Of a stretch of DNA of 64,000 nt, positions 55,688-64,000 are shown in pieces. Each line of letters begins with the position of its first letter. The stretch's first letter is position 1. Below the pieces are notes generated by a model. It saw only the letters and a list, made by a program, of their open reading frames with translations. It was not told where the DNA came from and made no database searches. This DNA is from Aeoliella straminimaris (GTDB lineage Bacteria > Planctomycetota > Planctomycetia > Pirellulales > Lacipirellulaceae): the NCBI RefSeq assembly GCF_024054565.1, contig NZ_JAMXLR010000092.1:372001-436000 (forward strand). Direction: 5' to 3'. A program made the position numbers and the translations under genes.

Positions 55688-56923
55688 ATGGCGGATTCTC
55701 AACTGGCGGACAATGTTCATCAAGTTCTGGAAAGCGCGCTGGATGCCGGTGAGGGCTTGTTGAGACTCTCCCCGACTTGGGTTCCTCGTAGCTTCCTTCA
55801 CCCTGGCAAGCGGATTCGCTTGCATCCCGACGACTACTACGCCTACGGCGCCGAGCGTGGCGGCATCGACGAGCGGTGGTTCGCGAGTACCACCGATGCT
55901 GCCAACGAAGGACGCGTGTGGCACGAGGGGCAGAGCTTCGCCGTGTTCGCCGGGCAGCGGTTCCTGTTGAAAGACGCCATCCAAGAAGCCGGGCCACGGA
56001 TGATCGGCCAGGCCATGTGGGACGAGTACCAGCGGTGGCCCGTCTACTCGAAGTTCTTCGACAACATGGGGCCCATCCCGCACCATATGCACCAGCGGTT
56101 TGAAGACGCCAAACTGGTGGGACAGGAGGGCAAGCCGGAGAGCTATTACTTTGCCCCCCAGTACAACAACTGCGACAACAACTTCCCCTACACGTTTATG
56201 GGACTCGAACCCGGCACCACCAAGGCACAGGTGCGTGCCTGTCTGGAGCGATGGGACCAAGGGGAGAACGGCATTCTCGATCTCTCCAAAGCCTACCGTT
56301 TGAAACGCGGCAGCGGCTGGCTCATTCCGCCCGGCGTGTTGCACGCGCCCGGCTCGCTGTGCACTTATGAGCCGCAATGGGGCAGCGACGTGTTCGGCAT
56401 GTACCAGAATCTGGTCGAAGGACGCGTCGTACCATGGTCGCTGCTGGTGAAAGACATGCCTGCGGAGAAGCATCAGGATCTCGATTTCATTGTCGAGCAA
56501 CTCGATTGGGAGCGGAACGTCGACCCCAATTTCAAAGCGAACAACTACCTGGAACCCATCACGGCGGACTCCGGGGATGGTTGGCGCGACGATTGGATCG
56601 TCTACGGCCTCGTGGACGGCGCGCAGCTGTTTAGCGCGAAACGCCTCACCCTCGAGCCCGGCGCCAAGTGCGAGCTGCGCGACCCCGGCGCCAGCGGATG
56701 GATCACGGTGCAGGGCAAAGGACGCATCGGATCGCTGGCCCTTCAGACGCCCACCATGATTCGCTTCGGTCAAGAAACTGAGGACGAAGTCTTCATTACC
56801 CACGAGGCCGCAACCCGCGGCCTGGAAGTCGAGAATACCGGCAGCGAACCTTTGGAGGCCCTGCGGTATTTCGGTCCGCACACCTTCGACAGCGTGCCCA
56901 ACGTGGGCGATGCGTCTCGCTGA
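55688..56923 (+). CDS. Cupin, mannose-6-phosphate isomerase-like sugar isomerase
   Basis: 411 residues from ATG 55688 with AAGGTGGG just upstream. It resembles class I phosphomannose isomerase-like cupins: GPIPHHMHQRFEDAKLVGQE gives the metal ligands HxH and Glu/Asp (about residues 120-140), and GSGWLIPPGVLHAPGS (about 215-230) the later His of the cupin. A second beta domain (about 310-395) follows. No signal peptide, so it acts in the cytoplasm on a sugar imported by an unseen transporter. First gene of the plus-strand sugar operon; next gene 51 bases on. Aldose-ketose isomerisation is likely, the actual sugar unknown. Confidence 0.8.
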   Translation: MADSQLADNVHQVLESALDAGEGLLRLSPTWVPRSFLHPGKRIRLHPDDYYAYGAERGGIDERWFASTTDAANEGRVWHEGQSFAVFAGQRFLLKDAIQEAGPRMIGQAMWDEYQRWPVYSKFFDNMGPIPHHMHQRFEDAKLVGQEGKPESYYFAPQYNNCDNNFPYTFMGLEPGTTKAQVRACLERWDQGENGILDLSKAYRLKRGSGWLIPPGVLHAPGSLCTYEPQWGSDVFGMYQNLVEGRVVPWSLLVKDMPAEKHQDLDFIVEQLDWERNVDPNFKANNYLEPITADSGDGWRDDWIVYGLVDGAQLFSAKRLTLEPGAKCELRDPGASGWITVQGKGRIGSLALQTPTMIRFGQETEDEVFITHEAATRGLEVENTGSEPLEALRYFGPHTFDSVPNVGDASR

Positions 56924-56974
56924 GTTCCGATTCATGCCGGACCGACCTTCCTTCGCTTTTTCTGCCTGAATGTC

Positions 56975-58006
56975 ATGAGCAACGATTTTCCAAAACTGCA
57001 CAACGCCATGTGGCCCGGGGTGGTCGGCAAGGGAACTCAGCCGGGCGAGGAGCCACCACTAAGTCTGGATCGCATGCTGGATCTGACGACCGCCGCGCAG
57101 TCGCACGATCAGGCGTTCGATGGGGTCGACCTGTTTCTGTACCTGCCGCACCTCGATCCTGCAGCCAGCGAGAGCGCCCTGCGAGCAATGGCCGACGGCA
57201 TTCAGCAGCGTGGGCTGGCCATTGGTTCCCTGGTGGCCCCGGTGTGGCCCGGCACGGTGGGCGACTCGGCGATGGGAGACGAGGCCGCGCGGCACCAGTT
57301 CCTGCAGGCGGTGGAGCTAGCCTGCCGCGTCGCACAGGTGTTTGATGCTACCGGCGTGAGAACATCCGGTGTGGTCCGCATCGACTCTGCGGAGTTTGGT
57401 GTCGACAAGTGGAGGAGCGATCCAAAAGCAAACACCAGGAAGATTGCCGACACCTTTCGCGAAGCCGGCCGCATCGCTGCCGACGCAGGACAACGCCTGG
57501 CAGCTGAAGGGGAAATCTGCTGGGCGGGCATGCATAGTTGGAAGGACATGTTGGACCTGCTGGAAGAAGTCGACATGCCTAACACGGTAGGCTTTCAAGC
57601 CGACTTGGCACACACCTACTTGTACCTGCTTGGCTACAACGCACCCGAGCACGCGTTGTTGTCGCCGGACTACACGGAGGAGGAATTCTACAGCGCCTAT
57701 GCCGAGATGGTCTCCAAACTCAGGCCGTGGACGATGGACTTCCATGTCGCTCAGAACGATGGCCAGGTGAAAGGGGCCGGCAGTCACGACAAGACCGGTA
57801 AGCACTGCCCGCCCGACGACCCCAACGGGAAACTGGACATCGTCCGTTGTGCATCCTACTGGCTGGAGGGCGCCAAGGAGCGTGGTATCCAGCACATCTG
57901 CTGGGACGGGTGCATGTTTCCCAACGAGGTGCTGGAAAATCCTAGCACGTGGGGTTCGGTACTGACAACCATGATTCAGGTGAGAGAAGCCCATGGCTGG
58001 AACTAG
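56975..58006 (+). CDS. TIM-barrel sugar phosphate isomerase/epimerase family protein
   Basis: 343 residues of the AP-endonuclease-2/xylose-isomerase-like barrel. Landmarks are FDGVDLFLYLPHLD, VRIDSAEFGV, LAAEGEICWAGMHSW (metal Glu), NTVGFQADLAHTYLYLLG (Asp/His), MDFHVAQNDG and ICWDGCMF. Two acidic residues and two His positions fit a divalent-metal site. Members act as epimerases, isomerases or, in the 3-keto-sugar route, as lyase/hydratases; the neighbours make the last plausible. It overlaps the next gene by 14 bases, so translation is coupled. Confidence 0.85.
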   Translation: MSNDFPKLHNAMWPGVVGKGTQPGEEPPLSLDRMLDLTTAAQSHDQAFDGVDLFLYLPHLDPAASESALRAMADGIQQRGLAIGSLVAPVWPGTVGDSAMGDEAARHQFLQAVELACRVAQVFDATGVRTSGVVRIDSAEFGVDKWRSDPKANTRKIADTFREAGRIAADAGQRLAAEGEICWAGMHSWKDMLDLLEEVDMPNTVGFQADLAHTYLYLLGYNAPEHALLSPDYTEEEFYSAYAEMVSKLRPWTMDFHVAQNDGQVKGAGSHDKTGKHCPPDDPNGKLDIVRCASYWLEGAKERGIQHICWDGCMFPNEVLENPSTWGSVLTTMIQVREAHGWN

Positions 58007-59156
58007 TAACAAAAAGGAAGAGTTGCGAATCGGCTTGATCGGCTGTGGCTTCATGGGGCGGGCGCACTCCAACGCATTCAATCGAGTAGCCAACTTCTTC
58101 GATCAGCCTCTCGTGCCGCGGTTGGTGGCAGTCTGCTCGCGCAACGAACAGCAGACCCAGCAGTTTGCGGATACTTGGGGGTACGAGTCCATCGAGACCG
58201 ATTGGCGGGCCTTAGTCGACCGCAACGACATCGACGCGGTCGATATTTGTGTACCGAACCATCTGCACTGCGAGATTGCCACCGCAGCCGCCGCGGCCGG
58301 AAAGATGGTGCTATGCGAAAAGCCCCTGGCAATGAACTCGCAAGAAGGCGAGACGATGTGCCGCGCGGTGGAGGAGGCAGGCGTCGCCAACATGGTGTGG
58401 TACAACTATCGGCGCGTTCCGGCCGTGATGCTGGCCAGTCAACTCATCCAGGAAGGCAAGCTGGGGCGGGTCTTTCACTACCGAGCGAACTTCCTGCAGG
58501 ATTGGACAATCTCTCAGGACGTGCCACAGGGCGGGGCCGCGCTCTGGCGGCTCGACGCGGCCGAGGCCGGCTCGGGTGTGACCGGCGACCTGCTGGCGCA
58601 TTGCATTGATACCGCGCTGTGGCTTAACAGTTCGATCCAGAACGTTACCGCCATGACGGAGACCTTCGTCAAGCAGCGCCTGCACCAGTCAACCGGCGAA
58701 CTCGCCCCCGTGAAGATCGATGACGCGTGTGCGTTTCTTTGTCGCTTCGAGAATGGTTCGCTGGGGGTATTTGAGTCGACGCGCTACGCTCGTGGGCACA
58801 AGGCACTCTACACGTTGGAGATCAACGGAGAACACGCTTCGCTCCGCTGGGATCTGCACGACCTGCACCGGCTGGAGTACTTCAGCCACGACGACGAGGG
58901 ACGCCTGCGTGGTTGGCGGTCCATCCATGTCACCGATCACGACGGCAGCCAACCCTACATGGACAAGTGGTGGGTGCCCGGCCTGCAGATTGGATACGAA
59001 CACACGTTTGTCCATCAGGTGGCCGACTTTATCGACGGCTTGGCGACCGGCGAGCCTGCCGCGCCGACCTTCCGCGACGCTCTGGCGACACAACGCGTGT
59101 GCGACGCGGTGCTCGAGAGCGCCGAGTCTGGCAGTTGGATCAACGTATTGCAGTAG
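57993..59156 (+). CDS. Gfo/Idh/MocA family oxidoreductase (cytoplasmic)
   Basis: 387 residues. The NAD(P)-binding Rossmann fold begins LRIGLIGCGFMGRAHSNAF (GxGxxG), with VCSRN and the signature motif LCEKPLAMN (EKP at about residue 105). The C-terminal alpha/beta domain contains GVTGDLLAHCIDTALWL (catalytic DxxxH: D and H about 190-194). No signal peptide. It oxidises or reduces a sugar or inositol hydroxyl or ketone. It overlaps the TIM-barrel gene and precedes the DUF1080 gene by 17 bases, in one operon; a 3-keto-sugar reductase role is the best guess from context. Confidence 0.88.
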   Translation: MAGTSNKKEELRIGLIGCGFMGRAHSNAFNRVANFFDQPLVPRLVAVCSRNEQQTQQFADTWGYESIETDWRALVDRNDIDAVDICVPNHLHCEIATAAAAAGKMVLCEKPLAMNSQEGETMCRAVEEAGVANMVWYNYRRVPAVMLASQLIQEGKLGRVFHYRANFLQDWTISQDVPQGGAALWRLDAAEAGSGVTGDLLAHCIDTALWLNSSIQNVTAMTETFVKQRLHQSTGELAPVKIDDACAFLCRFENGSLGVFESTRYARGHKALYTLEINGEHASLRWDLHDLHRLEYFSHDDEGRLRGWRSIHVTDHDGSQPYMDKWWVPGLQIGYEHTFVHQVADFIDGLATGEPAAPTFRDALATQRVCDAVLESAESGSWINVLQ

Positions 59157-59173
59157 CACCTACAGGTGGAACA

Positions 59174-59956
59174 ATGAAACAGCCCCCTTCTATATCGCGG
59201 CCACTCGGAGCCACCTGCTTTGTCGTTGCTGCACTCACGCTTCTGTGCTTGACATTTCCCACACGCGCTTTGTCCGCTGAGGACACTGAAGAAGGATTTG
59301 TCTCACTGTTCGACGGCGAGTCGCTCAAAGGTTGGGATGGCAACCCCGAGCTTTGGAGCGTCGTCGATGGTGTTATTCGCGGGAAGACTTCTGACGACAA
59401 TCCTCTGGCACGCAATGAGTTTCTTATTTGGGACGGAGAGGTCTCTGATTTCGTTCTGAAACTCGAGTTCCGCATCGCCGACCGCGGAGTTGGAAACTCG
59501 GGCGTGCAGTACCGCTCGAAGCGATATAAGGACGAGGGTCCTTGGGTGGCCGGCGGCTACCAGGCCGACATCGAACGCACCAATAAGTACATGGGCATCC
59601 TGTACGAGGAACGGGGGCGAGGCATCCTGGCGCTGCGGGGCCAGGAAGTGGCGCTGAATCGCAATGGCGAGCAGTTCGAGAAAGAGGTGGTGGGCTCGAC
59701 GGGCGATGCCTCTGAACTGGTTCAAGACGTAAAAGCCGGTGAGTGGCAAACCATGGAGATAGTCGCTCGCGGCAACCACCTCGAGCACAAGTTAAACGGG
59801 CGCACTTTGGTCCGCGTTACGGACAATGACGACGAAAAGATGGCAAAGAAGGGACTGATTGCTTTACAATTGCATGTTGGCCCGGAAATGCAGATAGAAT
59901 TCCGGAACATTCGACTCAAAGATGAAGGTCCTGACAAGAAAAACTCCAAGCCGTAG
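59174..59956 (+). CDS. DUF1080 secreted protein (3-keto-disaccharide hydrolase/lyase family)
   Basis: 260 residues from ATG 59174, with AGGTGG seven bases upstream. A signal peptide (TCFVVAALTLLCLTFPTRALS) precedes one DUF1080 beta-sandwich: FVSLFDGESLKGWDG, WSVVDGVIRGK, DFVLKLEFRI, NSGVQYRSKR, GGYQADIER, ILYEERGRGIL, GEWQTMEIVARGNHLEHKLNG. This family includes 3-keto-glycoside hydrolases and lyases that cut glycosidic bonds after C3 oxidation. It acts outside the cytoplasm beside the Tat-exported dehydrogenase encoded next. The open frame extends upstream inside the previous gene, but the leader fixes the start. Confidence 0.88.
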   Translation: MKQPPSISRPLGATCFVVAALTLLCLTFPTRALSAEDTEEGFVSLFDGESLKGWDGNPELWSVVDGVIRGKTSDDNPLARNEFLIWDGEVSDFVLKLEFRIADRGVGNSGVQYRSKRYKDEGPWVAGGYQADIERTNKYMGILYEERGRGILALRGQEVALNRNGEQFEKEVVGSTGDASELVQDVKAGEWQTMEIVARGNHLEHKLNGRTLVRVTDNDDEKMAKKGLIALQLHVGPEMQIEFRNIRLKDEGPDKKNSKP

Positions 59957-60000
59957 ATAGCTACGCCTGCGGCACTACTATAACAACATGAGAAATCAGC

Positions 60001-61281
60001 ATGCTCTCTAAACGCACCGCCGCGAGTCGACGCGACTTTCTCAAGACCGCCGCGAAGGTTAGCGCACTTGCCGCTCCCATGTTCGTTCCGAGTGAGGTTC
60101 TTGGGCGAAACGGAGCTACTCCGCCAAGTGAGCGAGTGATTGTAGGCGGAATTGGTATCGGCAATCGTGGAACTTACGACTTGGGGTGCTTTCTCAAGCA
60201 ACCCGATGTACAGTTTGTAGCGGTATGCGATGTCAAAGAGACGCGTCGATCGGCCATCAAGCAATTGGTCGACCAACGATACGGCAACGCACGCTGCGAC
60301 ACCTACCGGGATCTGCGAGAACTACTCGATCGCAGCGACATCGATGCAGTGCTGATCGCCACTGGGCCGAACTGGCATGCCACGGCGTCGACCTGTGCCG
60401 CAAACGCCGGCAAGGACATGTATTGCGAGAAGCCGGTCACCAAGAACATTTCCCAGAGCCTGCTGCTGGCTGACACGATGCGTCGTAGCGGTCGAATTTT
60501 TCAGGCGGGCACGCAACGCAGGAACGTCCCACATTTTGCCTTCGCATGCGAATTGGCTCGCACCGGCAAGCTTGGCAAACTCAAGCGGGTTTACGCTCAT
60601 CCCGCGGGCATGCACGCGATGATGAGTGGTTGGCTGCCCGCCGAAACCGAACCGGACAAGCAAGTAGTCGACTGGGACCTTTATCTCGGTCCCGCGGCAT
60701 GGCGTCCATTTAACGCCCGGCTGCTCGACGGATTCAATTTTGAGAAGGGCGGCGGACTCGTCGGGGGCGGCGTACTCGAATGGGGTTCCCACTGTGTAGA
60801 TCTTTGCCAATGGGCGGTCGGCGACTGTTTGCCTCCAGTCGAGTACGACGCGCCCAAGGACGGCCAAATGGTGGCGCGATACAAAAGCGGTGTGGAACTG
60901 ATTCTCCGCGAATCAGGTTGGCTTCCTCTCGGCTCGTGCCCCGTCCGTTTCGAAGGCGAGACAGGGTGGGTGGAAGCGGGCGACAGTGGCAAGATGGTGC
61001 TGAGTTCGCCGGAACTGATCGCTGGGCACGACGTCGCCGAGATTGGGGGATATCCGGCAACTTTCCATGTCCGCGAATTTGTTGATTGCGTCAAGACGCG
61101 CAACCAGCCGAAGAGCAATGCGGATGCTGCCAGCAGAGCACACATTGCCTGCCACGCGGCAAACATCGCACTTTTCCTCGATCGGCAGGTTAAGTACGAC
61201 AACGCGAACAACGAATTCGTGGGCGACGAAGAGGCCAATCGATTACGCTCCGAGGCACTCCGTGGTCCTTGGAGGATTTAG
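60001..61281 (+). CDS. Tat-exported Gfo/Idh/MocA family oxidoreductase
   Basis: 426 residues. The Tat signal is ASRRDFLKTAAKVSALAAPMF. The dinucleotide fold has VIVGGIGIGNRG, FVAVCDVKETRR and MYCEKPVTKN (EKP). The C-terminal domain has GGGLVGGGVLEWGSHCVDLCQW, with the Asp-His pair typical of the family shifted to H-x3-D order. Tat export implies that the enzyme folds with its NAD(P) cofactor tightly bound before export, as in glucose-fructose oxidoreductase. Location and partners suggest oxidation of glycosides to 3-keto form outside the cytoplasm. Next gene 82 bases downstream. Confidence 0.88.
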   Translation: MLSKRTAASRRDFLKTAAKVSALAAPMFVPSEVLGRNGATPPSERVIVGGIGIGNRGTYDLGCFLKQPDVQFVAVCDVKETRRSAIKQLVDQRYGNARCDTYRDLRELLDRSDIDAVLIATGPNWHATASTCAANAGKDMYCEKPVTKNISQSLLLADTMRRSGRIFQAGTQRRNVPHFAFACELARTGKLGKLKRVYAHPAGMHAMMSGWLPAETEPDKQVVDWDLYLGPAAWRPFNARLLDGFNFEKGGGLVGGGVLEWGSHCVDLCQWAVGDCLPPVEYDAPKDGQMVARYKSGVELILRESGWLPLGSCPVRFEGETGWVEAGDSGKMVLSSPELIAGHDVAEIGGYPATFHVREFVDCVKTRNQPKSNADAASRAHIACHAANIALFLDRQVKYDNANNEFVGDEEANRLRSEALRGPWRI

Positions 61282-61362
61282 AGAACAACCGCTGTCGAAT
61301 CACATTGCCCCAGCCGTCCAGCAGGCAGGGACAATCTATCAGGAAAAGCGCGGATTTAATCC

Positions 61363-63231
61363 ATGGCAATGACCAAGAATAGAAAACCGATACGCTCGTC
61401 GTTTGTATTGCTTGTGGCAACGGTGTTGCTTGCCCCGGGCAGTCTGGCCCAGGACGAAGGCAAATCGACCGCGGACCTCGAACAGCAGTTCATCGCGGTG
61501 CTCAGTTCCGATGCGCCAGAAGCAGAAAAGGCCATCGCATGTAAGCAACTGGCCGTCCACGGGTCAAGCAAGGCGGTGCCCGAGCTAGCCAAGTACGTGG
61601 CCGACCCCCATCTCTCGTCCTGGGCTCGCATCGCACTGGAAGTCATTCCAGGACCTGAGGCCGACGAGGCGCTCCGAGTTGGTGCGGAGAGCGCCGCAGG
61701 AACTGTACTGGTGGGGACGATCAACTCCATTGGCGTTCGCAGGGATCTTGCCGCGGTCGAGATCCTTGTTCGACACCTGAAGCACGGCGATCCGGCGGTG
61801 GCAAGTGCGGCCGCGGTTGCGCTCGGTAAGATTGGAGACCCGCAGGGAATCGAGGCTTTGCTGCGCGAGCTGAATGGTGCCGATGCCAGACTCAAGAACG
61901 CGGCAGCTCAAGGTTGCATCCTGTACGCCGAAGCCTTGCTCCAAGCGGGCGAGTCCGCTAAGGCATATGAAGTCTACGAGCGCGTACGCGGGGCCCAAGT
62001 GCCACTGACGCGAATCGTCGAAGCCTCGCGCGGCGCAATCCTCACCGGTGGGCCGAAGGGGGAGCAATTGCTGGTCGAGTTGCTTGGCTCGTCCAACAAG
62101 AATCTGGTGCATATCGCCCTGAGCGCCTACCGCGAATTGCCAGGCACCGAGATTGACGAAACGCTTGCCCAGCAACTGACGGAGGTTGATCCGGACGTTG
62201 CCGCTTTGATGCTGTACGCGATGAGTGACCGACCGCATGGCAAGATTTCGTCGACTATCGTCCGTGCTCTTGATCAAGAGAGTCCGGTCGTTCAAAAGGC
62301 GGCTGTCCGAGTTCTGGGACGCGTTGGAGATGAAACGTGCCTTCCAAACCTACTGGAACTTGCAGGTGGCGACGATGAGGAGCTGGCTGCTCTGGCTGAA
62401 GAGGCTATTGAAGCCCTGCCGGGAGACCGAGTCGATGCTCGACTGGTCTCGATGCTAACTGAGTCTGACGACGCACTCTGTGTCGAGCTTCTTGAAGCGA
62501 TTGGTCATCGCGGCATCCGATGCACGGACTCCGTGTCGCCGTTCCTCGATCACACCAATTCGGAAGTTCGCCGAGCCGCCCTATTTGCCGCCAGCCAGAC
62601 AATCAGTCAGGACGAGTTGTCGCTACTCGTCGCTCGGTTGCTGGAATCGGCTCCTGATGCGGATGACTCCGCCATTCGAGAAGCGCTGAGAGTCGCTAGT
62701 GTGCGGATGCCGGATCGAGAAGCCACCGCGGCGGATCTTGCCAAGGCGATGGAGAGAACGAATTCGGTCGAAGCCAAAGTTGCTCTCCTTGATGTCCTGG
62801 GCGCGATGGGTGGTACTACGGCTCTGCAGACCCTTCGGGATGCCGCGTTGCATGGCGATGCAGAGCTGCAAGACACGGCAACTCGCCTGCTTGGAAGGTG
62901 GATGTCGGTCGACGCAGCGCCCGTGCTGTTAGACGTTTCAACGTCGCTGCAAGACGACAAGTACAAGGTGCGGGCATTGCGGGGATACCTCCGCCTCACC
63001 CGCCAATTCCAGTTTGGTGACGAAGAGAGAGCCGCGATGTGCCGCAACGCTCTGGAGGCCGCAACACGCCCAGACGAGCAAAGACTGGTGCTCGAAGTGC
63101 TCGAGCGTTACCCAAGTCCTCACACATTGGAAGTTGCAAAAGAGGCTCAGCAGATTGACGCGATCTCCTCAGCTGCAAAGCAGACGACGAGCGCCATCCG
63201 AAAGCGGCTCGACGAAGACAATGGCAATTGA
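61363..63231 (+). CDS. Secreted HEAT-repeat protein
   Basis: 622 residues. After a signal peptide (VLLVATVLLAPGSLA) almost the whole length is helical HEAT/PBS-lyase-type repeats of about 30 residues (AVEILVRHLKHGDPAVASAAAVALGKIG written in part as VASAAAVALGKIG, VVQKAAVRVLGRVGDETCL, EVRRAALFAASQTI, QDTATRLLGRWM). It is a scaffold without catalytic motif. Planctomycete sugar clusters with DUF1080 and Tat oxidoreductases often include such proteins, so a binding role in the same system is inferred. Confidence 0.85.
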   Translation: MAMTKNRKPIRSSFVLLVATVLLAPGSLAQDEGKSTADLEQQFIAVLSSDAPEAEKAIACKQLAVHGSSKAVPELAKYVADPHLSSWARIALEVIPGPEADEALRVGAESAAGTVLVGTINSIGVRRDLAAVEILVRHLKHGDPAVASAAAVALGKIGDPQGIEALLRELNGADARLKNAAAQGCILYAEALLQAGESAKAYEVYERVRGAQVPLTRIVEASRGAILTGGPKGEQLLVELLGSSNKNLVHIALSAYRELPGTEIDETLAQQLTEVDPDVAALMLYAMSDRPHGKISSTIVRALDQESPVVQKAAVRVLGRVGDETCLPNLLELAGGDDEELAALAEEAIEALPGDRVDARLVSMLTESDDALCVELLEAIGHRGIRCTDSVSPFLDHTNSEVRRAALFAASQTISQDELSLLVARLLESAPDADDSAIREALRVASVRMPDREATAADLAKAMERTNSVEAKVALLDVLGAMGGTTALQTLRDAALHGDAELQDTATRLLGRWMSVDAAPVLLDVSTSLQDDKYKVRALRGYLRLTRQFQFGDEERAAMCRNALEAATRPDEQRLVLEVLERYPSPHTLEVAKEAQQIDAISSAAKQTTSAIRKRLDEDNGN

Positions 63232-63733
63232 GGTCAATGGAGCAGCAAACCGCATAGAGTCACGGATCTTCACACCCTCCCTGTCACATTACATACCACA
63301 CTGCTGACCATCAGGAGGGCGCAACCGATGGGCTAATCGGTACAGAGTTACATCGAGTCGGGCTGAGAGGTCGCGAGTTGAACACTTCCTCAAAGCCTTT
63401 GCACAGTGTTTTATCCAGTTTGCCAGAATCGGAACTTATTGGAGACTTCCAGTTTGATGGAGCACGGCCCACTTCTAGGCATGAGAGCTAACCTGCTCAG
63501 GCGTGTTACGCTAGGGTACCCTTAAATCCGGCCGCTAAGCTGCTGAGGTAAAGTACACTGTGGGGAGTTGCTCGACGGTCGAAACCGCCTCGGGTGATGC
63601 ATTCGCTGCCATCGGAATCCCACTTGAATCACTGCGGCCAGTTATCGGTCGCCGCGTCTCCTGAGTCGCTCTAACAAGTGCACTGGGTTGAACTTGTTTA
63701 GCATGAACGAGAAATACAAACGGTGGTACTAAC
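63232..63733. other. Intergenic, about 500 bases, no gene seen
   Basis: Less GC-rich than the flanks. Short open frames on both strands do not read as protein. I see no hairpin with T tract after the HEAT gene, so read-through into the VCBS gene is possible; a promoter for that gene could also lie here. Confidence 0.4.
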
Positions 63734-64000
63734 ATGAATCTCACGCAATGCCTCTCGGCTTTAGTGTTGGCTGCTTCGCTCGTCTCCACCACCGTCGCGG
63801 GGCCGCCCGCCTACGAGAAACTTGTCTTGTCCGACAAGTTCTACAGCGAAGGCGCGTACTATGCCGACTTCAACCGCGATGAGCATATCGACATTGTGGC
63901 TGGGCCGTTTTGGTACGCGGGCCCCGACTTCAAGCGGCGTTACGAGTATCGCGAGCCGAGGGAGTTCAGTCCGCTCGACTACTCCGACAACTTTCTGACC
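63734..64000 (+). CDS. VCBS/FG-GAP repeat protein (partial, N-terminus)
   Basis: The window ends after 89 residues in an open frame. A signal peptide (LTQCLSALVLAASLVSTTVAG) leads into FYSEGAYYADFNRDEHIDIVAGPFWY, split here as AYYADFNRDEHIDIVAGP then FWYAGPDF: the D-x-N-x-D-x-x-x-D calcium loop and A-G-P of a VCBS/FG-GAP propeller blade. FWYxGPDF is a common start of planctomycete proteins of this type. Its place suggests it belongs to the sugar cluster. Confidence 0.75.
   Translation, partial: MNLTQCLSALVLAASLVSTTVAGPPAYEKLVLSDKFYSEGAYYADFNRDEHIDIVAGPFWYAGPDFKRRYEYREPREFSPLDYSDNFLT

Overview
The window reads as a chromosomal segment of a planctomycete, most likely order Pirellulales (assignment inferred from gene content, not from a phylogenetic marker). 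Pointers are a giant secreted protein with the planctomycete LExLEERxLLAA leader, a PEP-CTERM protein, DUF1080 and VCBS-type secreted proteins, Tat-exported Gfo/Idh/MocA enzymes, a sulfatase, a type III glutamine synthetase, Kdo transferase (an LPS-type outer membrane) and an oversized SecA. DNA is GC-rich, with a few AT-richer genes that look acquired.

Layout. 1-5.0 kb (minus strand): a partial membrane-anchored secreted protein, a MazG-like pyrophosphohydrolase, dihydropyrimidinase, and a translationally coupled STAS protein plus GspE-type ATPase. 5.4-12.7 kb: a 2,024-residue malectin/ASH/sorbosone-dehydrogenase-like surface protein, followed out of frame by a glycosidase-like domain that has no start codon of its own; a T-TTT-TTC slippery heptamer sits exactly at the junction. 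12.7-24.5 kb: glycosyltransferase, PQQ-repeat protein, glycine-zipper protein, dienelactone hydrolase, LTXXQ-like protein, a GH39/GH5-like glycosidase of foreign look, PhoD-type phosphatase and a methyltransferase followed by an attC-like dyad. 24.8-35.9 kb: zinc-ribbon protein, erythromycin-esterase family protein, a double-DTG aspartyl protease with PDZ, GSIII under a near-consensus sigma-54 promoter, small hypotheticals, an LRR protein, WaaA and a lipoprotein. 36-50.4 kb: SecA with an extra inserted domain and four tandem helical units, an MBL hydrolase, a PEP-CTERM protein, a C-terminal processing protease, a sulfatase, an FHA-GAF-PP2C phosphatase and a P1-family peptidase.

50.4-53.6 kb: tRNA-Gln(CUG), decayed sequence, an FAD monooxygenase and a broken IS transposase, which together look like a small tRNA-linked island. 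53.6-64 kb: a sugar-utilisation cluster with a PAS-AraC regulator divergent from a cupin isomerase, TIM-barrel epimerase, two Gfo/Idh/MocA oxidoreductases (one Tat-exported), a DUF1080 protein, a HEAT-repeat protein and the start of a VCBS/FG-GAP protein. The gene set fits the 3-keto-sugar route of glycoside breakdown (oxidise C3, cleave by elimination, rehydrate, reduce), with the DUF1080 protein and one dehydrogenase outside the cytoplasm.

The observations most worth following are the possible -1 frameshift joining surface protein and glycosidase, the SecA expansion, the attC-like element, the sigma-54 site of glnN and the 3-keto-sugar cluster.
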